Below are positions 6,770 to 11,363 of a stretch of DNA of 11,363 nt, piece after piece. Made by a program: the position numbers and the translations under genes. Source of the stretch: Bacillota bacterium (GTDB taxonomy: Bacteria; Bacillota; Clostridia; Christensenellales; Borkfalkiaceae); assembly GCA_003343765.1 (NCBI GenBank), contig QAKO01000113.1, positions 1 to 11,363 of the forward strand, written 5' to 3'. The first letter of the stretch is position 1; each line of letters opens with the position of its first letter. The notes below the pieces were generated by a model. That model had not been told where the DNA came from, ran no database searches, and worked only from the letters and a program-made list of their open reading frames with translations.

Positions 6770-7309
6770 TTATTTCAAATCATAATTTCCGTCTTTCCAT
6801 AAACGTATCTGCTTGTCCTGCAATGTCCTCTTTACGTCTATGATCCGCTGATTCGATGATCCTCGAAACCGAAGTTTCAGATCTTTCAGGCTTTCCACAA
6901 ACTCCCCGTCCACCAGTATATCGAGCATCGACAGCATCTCATCCGTCACTTCGCAATAGGCTTTTCCGCCGACAACAAGATCACGATCTAACGTATATCC
7001 GCTGTAGCACCAAACCGTTTTTTTGGGGTACGTATCACGAAATTTGCGCAAAAGCGTCACCAATACCCGTTGATTGCAAGGTTCAAACGGCTCACCGCCC
7101 AGAAGCGATAACCCCGCAATGTAATCGTGCGACAACGCCTGCAGGATTTCCTTTTCTGTCTCTTCCGTGTAAGGTTTGCCGTACGCGAAATCCCACGCTT
7201 CCGCATTGAAACACCCTTTGCACCTGTGCGTACAACCGCTCACAAACAAAGAAACCCGAACCCCGATACCGTTCGCCACGTCATACTTTTTTATATTCGC
7301 GTAATTCAT
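6770..7309 (-). CDS. nrdG: Anaerobic ribonucleotide reductase activating protein (radical SAM activase)
   Basis: A 179-residue radical SAM enzyme that uses a [4Fe-4S] cluster and S-adenosylmethionine to create the glycyl radical on NrdD. The cluster motif is CTHRCKGC (Cys26, Cys30, Cys33; the CX3CX2C spacing of activases), followed by FN as usual, and the SAM-binding GGEP is at 71-74. Length is normal for NrdG. ATG at 7309 is preceded closely by AGGAAGA, with GGAGG further upstream; the frame is open to 7393, but that part runs into the intercistronic hairpin and has no family sequence. It lies directly downstream of nrdD, its substrate protein, and 16 bases before dut. Confidence 0.95.
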   Translation of the reverse strand: MNYANIKKYDVANGIGVRVSLFVSGCTHRCKGCFNAEAWDFAYGKPYTEETEKEILQALSHDYIAGLSLLGGEPFEPCNQRVLVTLLRKFRDTYPKKTVWCYSGYTLDRDLVVGGKAYCEVTDEMLSMLDILVDGEFVESLKDLKLRFRGSSNQRIIDVKRTLQDKQIRLWKDGNYDLK

Positions 7310-7358
7310 TCTTCCTGCCCAGGCCTCCTTTCCCCGCTCTTTTGCAGAAAAAGTTCCT

Positions 7359-7393
7359 GTGCAGCGTCTGCGCTTCCCGCGCAGACGCTGCAC
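7359..7393 (-). other. Strong intercistronic hairpin between nrdD and nrdG
   Basis: A perfect 15-bp GC-rich stem (7359-7373 with 7379-7393) and a five-base loop, starting nine bases after the nrdD stop codon. On the minus strand the nearest T-run (TTTTT) starts about six bases after the stem rather than directly, so it is not a classical terminator. It could attenuate nrdG and dut, protect the 3' end of the nrdD message, or mark a processing site. Confidence 0.7.
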
Positions 7394-7402
7394 ACTCGTT
7401 TT

Positions 7403-9529
7403 TTACAAATGAAGCACGCGCGCTTTGATCTCTTTCGTCTTGCCCAGATTCCAGAAATTTTCGCCCAGATATCCGCAGGTACGGCGCGTTACATTCATCT
7501 TTTTATGATCCTTGTTATGACAATTCGGGCATTCCCATTCATTGTCGTCATTGATGATGATCTCACCGTCATACCCGCACACGTGACAATAATCGCTCTT
7601 TGTATTGAACTCCGCGTACTGAATGTTGTCGTAAATAAAACGCACGATCTCCTGCATCGCTTCCAGATTGTTCTGCATATTCGGTATTTCCACATACGAA
7701 ATACATCCGCCCGAAGAGATCTTCTGGAATTGCGCTTCAAAGGAGAATTTCGAGAACGCATCGATATGCTCGCGCACGTCCACATGGTATGAATTCGTGT
7801 AATACCCTTTGTCCGTAACGTCTTTAATCGTACCGAATCTCTCTTTGTCGATCCGCGCAAACCGATAGCACAACGATTCCGCCGGCGTACCGTACAAAGC
7901 AAAACCGAGTCCCGTCTCTTTCTTCCATTCATCCGTCTTGTCACGCATATGCTGCATGACGCGCACGGCAAACTCTTCTCCTTCCGGTTCCGTCTGCGAA
8001 ACACCCTTCATCAGTTTCGTTACTTCGTACAGCCCGATATATCCGAGCGACAAAGTACTGTAACCGTTGAAGAGAAGTTTGTCGATCACTTCTCCCTTTT
8101 CCAGGCGCGCGATCGCTCCGTACTGCCAGTGGATCGGGCTGACGTCCGATTTTGTGCCCAGCAAAGCACGGTGGCGAACCATCAGCGCTTCACGGCAAAG
8201 TTCCAGTCTTTCGTCAAAAAGCTCCCAAAATTTCTTCTCGTCGCCCTTCGCCAGGATTCCGATCTGAGGAAGATTAATGGACACCACGCCCTGATTGAAT
8301 CTGCCTTCAAATTTATAATTCCCGTTTTCATCCTTCCAGGGCGAAAGGAATGAACGGCACCCCATCGGACTGAATACGTTGCCTTCATAAATTTCACGCA
8401 TTTTCTTTGCGGAAATATAATCGGGATACAGCCGCTTGGATGAACACTTCACCGCAAATTCCGTAATATAATCGTATTTTCCGCCTTTGAGACAGTTGAT
8501 CTCATCCAGAACATACACCAGTTTCGGGAACGCGGGCGTCACATACACACCCTTCTCGTTCTTGATCCCTTCATAACGCTGCCGCAGGATCTCCATGATG
8601 ATCTGTGCATTCTCTTCCAGATATTCGTCATCTTTATCCAGATATAAGAACAGCGTCACAAACGGGGACTGCCCGTTCGTGGTCATCAGCGTATTGATCT
8701 GATACTGGATCGTCTGTACGCCGCTGCGCAACTCATCGCGGATCCGATCCTCCACCAGCTTTTTGATCTCGGCATCGCCCAGTTCGGGGCAGGCTTCGCG
8801 GAAATGCTTTTCGAATTTCTCGCGGCTCTTGCGCAGATATTTGCCTAAATGCCGTATATCCACCGACTGACCGCCGTACTGCGAACACGCTACCGCCGCA
8901 ATGATCTGCGTCACAACCGTGCACGCAACCTGGAAACTTTTCGGACTCTCGATCAGTTTTCCGTTCATAACCGTGCCGTTGTCCAGCATGTCCCCGATAT
9001 TGATCAGGCAGCAGTTGAAAATCGGCTGTATAAAATAGTCGGCATCATGGAAATGCAGGATCCCTTCATCATGCGCCTTGGAAATCTTCTCGGGCAATAA
9101 AATACGGCGCGTAAGGTCTTTCGAAACTTCCCCTGCGATCAGGTCGCGCTGCGTCGCCGCCGCCAACGCGTTCTTGTTGGAATTTTCTTCCATTACATCC
9201 TTGTTCGAATTATGGATCAGGCTCAGGATCGCTTCGTCCGTCGTGTTCGCCTTGCGCACCAACGCACGGTTGTAGCGATAAATTATATAGGTCTTCGCAA
9301 GTTCGTAATGCCCCTGCTCCATCAGCTTCTCTTCGATCAGATCCTGAATGTCCTCAACCAGCATCCTCTTTTTCTTTTTGCTTTCGATGCTTTCAAGGAT
9401 CTCCTCAATCTCTTCACCCGTCGCTCTCTGCGACGCCGAAGACATCTCCGCATTCGCTTTGCCGATCGCAATCGCTATTTTTGCCCTGTCGTATTCTGCA
9501 ACGGCACCGTCTCTTTTGATTACCTGCAT
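7403..9529 (-). CDS. nrdD: Anaerobic (class III) ribonucleoside-triphosphate reductase
   Basis: A 708-residue glycyl-radical enzyme that reduces NTPs to dNTPs under anaerobic conditions. Domains in order: an N-terminal ATP-cone for allosteric control (VIKRDGAVAEYDRAKI, about residues 3-90); the ten-stranded barrel, with FNCCLIN (Cys173/174) and the finger-loop PMGCRSF (Cys391) as candidate active-site cysteines; a zinc site with CHVC (648, 651) and CPNC (667, 670); and the glycyl radical motif RTCGYLG with Gly686 near the C-terminus. The start is ATG at 9529, with AAGGGG upstream and the protein beginning at the ATP-cone as expected; the frame is open to 9613, but that part overlaps a terminator. 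It heads the nrdD-nrdG-dut cluster. NrdR-box-like sites upstream suggest repression by NrdR. Confidence 0.97.
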   Translation of the reverse strand: MQVIKRDGAVAEYDRAKIAIAIGKANAEMSSASQRATGEEIEEILESIESKKKKRMLVEDIQDLIEEKLMEQGHYELAKTYIIYRYNRALVRKANTTDEAILSLIHNSNKDVMEENSNKNALAAATQRDLIAGEVSKDLTRRILLPEKISKAHDEGILHFHDADYFIQPIFNCCLINIGDMLDNGTVMNGKLIESPKSFQVACTVVTQIIAAVACSQYGGQSVDIRHLGKYLRKSREKFEKHFREACPELGDAEIKKLVEDRIRDELRSGVQTIQYQINTLMTTNGQSPFVTLFLYLDKDDEYLEENAQIIMEILRQRYEGIKNEKGVYVTPAFPKLVYVLDEINCLKGGKYDYITEFAVKCSSKRLYPDYISAKKMREIYEGNVFSPMGCRSFLSPWKDENGNYKFEGRFNQGVVSINLPQIGILAKGDEKKFWELFDERLELCREALMVRHRALLGTKSDVSPIHWQYGAIARLEKGEVIDKLLFNGYSTLSLGYIGLYEVTKLMKGVSQTEPEGEEFAVRVMQHMRDKTDEWKKETGLGFALYGTPAESLCYRFARIDKERFGTIKDVTDKGYYTNSYHVDVREHIDAFSKFSFEAQFQKISSGGCISYVEIPNMQNNLEAMQEIVRFIYDNIQYAEFNTKSDYCHVCGYDGEIIINDDNEWECPNCHNKDHKKMNVTRRTCGYLGENFWNLGKTKEIKARVLHL

Positions 9530-9563
9530 TACACTAAACCCCTTCTTTTTTGAATTCCTAAAT

Positions 9564-9572
9564 ATTATATCA
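9564..9572 (-). promoter_or_regulatory. Extended -10 promoter candidate of nrdD
   Basis: Minus-strand TGATATAAT: a perfect TATAAT (9564-9569) with TG one base upstream. No good -35 box is visible at normal spacing, where the sequence is the T-tract of a terminator. The start would be near 9557, about 28 bases before the nrdD ATG. Confidence 0.6.
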
Positions 9573-9580
9573 CGTTTCAT

Positions 9581-9610
9581 AAAAAAAACTGCCGCTTTTG
9601 CAACAGTTTT
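9581..9610 (-). terminator. Intrinsic terminator between the NrdR sites and nrdD
   Basis: Read on the minus strand, AAAACTGTTGC (9600-9610) pairs with GCGGCAGTTTT (9585-9595) around an AAAA loop, and the T-run totals eight (9581-9588). Two pairs are G-U on this strand and would be A-C mismatches on the other, so it works in the minus direction. It either ends the minE transcript, about 100 bases after its stop codon, or attenuates transcripts from a promoter at the NrdR sites. Confidence 0.8.
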
Positions 9611-9617
9611 CATAAAA

Positions 9618-9633
9618 ACACTATATCTTGTAT
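9618..9633. promoter_or_regulatory. NrdR box 1 (proximal)
   Basis: ACACTATATCTTGTAT matches the palindromic NrdR consensus (ACAC-W-ATATAT-W-GTGT) in 14 of 16 positions by eye. NrdR is the ATP/dATP-sensing repressor of ribonucleotide reductase genes, and the next gene is nrdD. A weak -10 candidate (TATACA, 9629-9634 on the minus strand) overlaps it. Confidence 0.7.
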
Positions 9634-9650
9634 ATTTTGCACAAATTTTG

Positions 9651-9666
9651 ATTCAATATGTAGAAT
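9651..9666. promoter_or_regulatory. NrdR box 2 (distal), degenerate
   Basis: The core CAATATGTAG (9654-9663) fits the NrdR palindrome core, but the outer positions are poor (about 11 of 16). It lies 17 bases from box 1 on the same face of the helix to within about one base, close to the usual 15-16. A weak -35 candidate (TTGAAT, 9651-9656 on the minus strand) overlaps it. Confidence 0.5.
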
Positions 9667-9711
9667 TTTTCTCATTACCCCATCAAAGTTGATTTTCTGA
9701 AAAACTCCCGA

Positions 9712-9954
9712 TCATAACCCTCCGCCCCGTACCACTCCGAACGGAAGAACACTGAATGCATGTGCCTCTATGGAGATCGTGATCGTTTCGCCGCGCGTCA
9801 CTTTGAGACGAACGTCGCCGGCAAGTTCAAAATATTCGCCGAGCGTCCTTGCCAGATCTTGCGCTATGACTTCGCGGCATTCCTCGGTCAAAGGCTGTGT
9901 TTCGCGTTCCAGGACAAGCCGCGTCCTCAACGCATGATCTCTTAGTCTTCTCAT
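9712..9954 (-). CDS. minE: Cell division topological specificity factor MinE-like protein
   Basis: An 80-residue protein with the layout of MinE. A short basic N-terminal helix (RDHALRTRLVLERETQ, about 5-20) matches the MinD-interacting segment. A helix (CREVIAQDLARTLGEYFEL) and a beta-strand (DVRLKVTRGETITISIEAHAF, ending near 67) match the dimerisation domain. MinE stimulates MinD ATPase and restricts division to mid-cell. The N-terminus is shorter than usual and lacks most of the hydrophobic membrane-targeting stretch, and overall similarity by eye is modest, so the call leans on the minD gene nearby. The start is ATG at 9954 with an ideal AGGAGG; an in-frame ATG at 10005 lacks one. No good promoter is visible upstream (TTGAGT and TTTATA with 18 bases between at best). 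Confidence 0.65.
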   Translation of the reverse strand: MRRLRDHALRTRLVLERETQPLTEECREVIAQDLARTLGEYFELAGDVRLKVTRGETITISIEAHAFSVLPFGVVRGGGL

Positions 9955-10005
9955 AATTTCCTCCTGTCGGCTATAAAACGTTCTGTTTTGCACAAACTCA
10001 AGCAT

Positions 10006-10650
10006 ATGAAAGCAATTTCCGCGCGGATGGAATCCGCTTACAACCTGGCACTGTTGTTTTATCTGCTTTCCTTTTTCGGCTGGTGCGGAGAAACAATCCT
10101 CTTTCTGAATATATGGGGACGCATCCTCGACCGAGGATTTCTCACACTTCCCCTCTGCCCCATCTACGGAAGCACGGTCATCCTGACTTATGCGTTATTC
10201 GGAACTCCGCAGGACGGCCGACTGAGATCCCTGTTCCAACGTACCGCAGATCTCCCCGCCGAACGCAGGGTCTGCCTGAAAATTCTTTTATATTTTCTCT
10301 ACTTTCTGCTTGTGATGATTCCGCCGACCGCTTTGGAACTTTTTGTCGGCATTGTATTTTCCAGAGGCCTGAACAATCCGCTCTGGGACTACGGTTACCA
10401 TACTTTCCAGCTCTGGGGAAGTATCTGCGTAAGCCAGACTCTGCTTTGGGGATTGCTTCTGACCGTCGGAATGTCGCTGCTTTGGAAACCGCTCTATACG
10501 CTCGCAGACCGCGTGCCTGTCCGCGCAAAACAAAGAATCGTCCGGATCCTGACCGCCCTCGTCGTTCTGGACTTTATCGTCAATTTTATTTTTCTTCTGA
10601 CCCAGGGTCATGCCATGCATTTGTACGGAATTGAAAAGAACGTATTCTAA
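10006..10650 (+). CDS. CmpB / 'putative ABC-transporter type IV' family membrane protein
   Basis: The only plus-strand gene. It encodes 214 residues with about five hydrophobic helices (roughly 12-33, 46-66, 93-115, 135-160, 180-200). Family marks are FFGWCGE (23-29) at the end of helix 1, GFLTLPLCPIYG (44-55), and the block PPTALELFVG..., WDYGYHTFQLWGSICVSQTLLWG, which correspond to the TxLEY, WDYS and GRICL...WG motifs of PF06541. The biochemical role of this family is unknown, and despite its name no ABC ATPase is nearby. ATG at 10006 is the likely start; TTG at 9988 and ATG at 10027 are alternatives, and none has a clear ribosome binding site. A TATAAA at 9972-9977 could serve as its -10. 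It sits between minD and minE and diverges from minE. Confidence 0.82.
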   Translation: MKAISARMESAYNLALLFYLLSFFGWCGETILFLNIWGRILDRGFLTLPLCPIYGSTVILTYALFGTPQDGRLRSLFQRTADLPAERRVCLKILLYFLYFLLVMIPPTALELFVGIVFSRGLNNPLWDYGYHTFQLWGSICVSQTLLWGLLLTVGMSLLWKPLYTLADRVPVRAKQRIVRILTALVVLDFIVNFIFLLTQGHAMHLYGIEKNVF

Positions 10651-10721
10651 AAATTTTTACAAAATCGTTTGAATTTTTAATGTTTGCCGCGAAAAAAACA
10701 TACCGCCGCGGCGTCTTGCCG
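10651..10721. other. Convergent intergenic region between the CmpB-like gene and minD
   Basis: An A/T-rich stretch. After the plus-strand gene, AAAAATT and AATTTTT flank a small CAAA-ATCG-TTTG hairpin, a weak terminator candidate. On the minD side a GC-rich palindrome (CGCCGCGGCG, 10704-10713) precedes seven T read on the minus strand (10692-10698), but no well-formed stem-loop directly abuts the T-run. Confidence 0.4.
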
Positions 10722-11363
10722 TTACAGGCTTTTCTTCAATGAACGGCGGATACTGCCGAAAAATCCGTTGTATTTTCCCGTTGCATTGTACAGCTTGCGC
10801 GTCCCTTTCTGAAGATTTGCCGCCAGCATTTTGAATGCTTTCTGCGCGCTTCCCTGACGTTCTCCCAAAAACACCCCGTCTTCCTGCGGAATAATTCCGA
10901 TCAACGGGATTTTCAGGATTTCCGCTATCTCGCCGGGCGACAAAATTTCTCCGTCCGCGACAAGATCGCCTCGCACCATATTTACTACAAGATCCACACT
11001 TTTCAGACGATAACTTTTCAGAACGGATATGACTTTGTCTGCATCACGCAAGGACGATACATGCGGCGTGGTAACGACAAGCGCCTCGTTCGCTGCCGCA
11101 ACCGCGCGATGAAATCCGCCGCCGATCCCCGCAGGACAATCGATCAAAATATAATCGTAACGCGGAGCCAGCGAATCCAGCACCAGCCGCACCGCCTGCG
11201 GCGATATGTATTTATTCGGGTCTGTATGATTGGACGCCATCAGAAACAGATTCGGGAACTCCGGATGACGCAAAAGCGCCTGCGCAGCACGGCACCTGCC
11301 TTCGATCACGTCCACAATATCGTACGCAACAGACTCTTCCACTCCGCAGACCACATCTATATT
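10722..11363 (-). CDS. minD: Septum site-determining ATPase MinD (partial, N-terminus beyond window)
   Basis: A membrane-associated ATPase of the ParA/MinD family that positions the division-site inhibitor MinC and, with MinE, oscillates between poles. The frame runs off the right edge. The 213 residues present start at NIDVVCGVEESVAYDIVDVIEGRC, equivalent to the conserved NLD...G.E....YD..DV..G block, so about 40 residues including the deviant Walker A are missing. The Walker B region LIDCPAGIGG is clear, as are VTTPHVSSLRDADKVI and VVNMVRGD. The C-terminus GFFGSIRRSLKKSL is a basic amphipathic tail, the expected membrane-targeting helix. The usual downstream partner, minE, is displaced by a plus-strand gene. 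Confidence 0.96.
   Translation of the reverse strand, partial: NIDVVCGVEESVAYDIVDVIEGRCRAAQALLRHPEFPNLFLMASNHTDPNKYISPQAVRLVLDSLAPRYDYILIDCPAGIGGGFHRAVAAANEALVVTTPHVSSLRDADKVISVLKSYRLKSVDLVVNMVRGDLVADGEILSPGEIAEILKIPLIGIIPQEDGVFLGERQGSAQKAFKMLAANLQKGTRKLYNATGKYNGFFGSIRRSLKKSL

Noticed and set aside
7310..7393. In-frame extension of NrdG to a GTG at 7393
   Set aside because: It overlaps the 15-bp hairpin and encodes a basic stretch unlike NrdG; ATG 7309 gives the normal length.
9530..9613. In-frame extension of NrdD to an ATG at 9613
   Set aside because: It runs through a terminator hairpin and the extended -10 promoter, and NrdD proteins begin at the ATP-cone, as from ATG 9529.
10686..10712. 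Possible hairpin GCCGCG / CGCGGC downstream of minD
   Set aside because: The T-run would be in the loop, so it does not have the form of a terminator; at most the region is a weak termination site.

Overview
The window looks like a chromosomal segment of an anaerobic, clostridia-like member of the Bacillota. The evidence is a T-box riboswitch, strong AGGAGG-type ribosome binding sites, consensus sigma-A promoters, rubredoxin, an oxygen-sensitive class III ribonucleotide reductase with its activase, and MinD with a MinE-like protein. Base composition is moderate and similar throughout. I see no phage, transposon, integrase, CRISPR or other sign of recent transfer. All genes but one lie on the minus strand, so the layout is given from high to low coordinates in the direction of transcription.

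Division block (11363-9712): the C-terminal part of minD runs in from the right edge, and a short MinE-like gene lies at 9712-9954. Between them is the only plus-strand gene, a five-helix membrane protein of the CmpB / 'ABC-transporter type IV' family (10006-10650). It separates two genes that are normally adjacent.

Anaerobic dNTP block (9666-6307): a tandem pair of NrdR-box-like sites, an intrinsic terminator and an extended -10 promoter precede nrdD. Then come a strong intercistronic hairpin, nrdG and dut. NrdD reduces NTPs to dNTPs, NrdG installs its glycyl radical, and Dut removes dUTP to give dUMP for dTMP synthesis. The block is therefore coherent for dNTP supply without oxygen. A rubredoxin gene with its own promoter follows.

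Tryptophan transporter block (5953-2844): a promoter and a T-box leader with a UGG (Trp) specifier and a matching UGGC acceptor-end sequence precede a three-gene ABC importer operon. It encodes a lipoprotein substrate-binding protein, a permease and an ATPase, and ends in a strong terminator. The leader allows the substrate to be predicted as tryptophan (TrpXYZ type): uncharged tRNA-Trp would switch the importer on.

Left part (2856-1): a CaCA-family cation/Ca2+ exchanger, a cytidylate-kinase-like P-loop protein and the N-terminal part of mnmA (tRNA 2-thiouridylase) each have their own promoter. In two cases the -35 box sits in or directly beside the terminator of the preceding gene, so spacing is very tight.

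I do not see a clearly new multi-gene system. The points most worth a second look are regulatory and architectural: the Trp T-box on the importer, the terminator placed between the NrdR sites and nrdD, and the split minD/minE pair.
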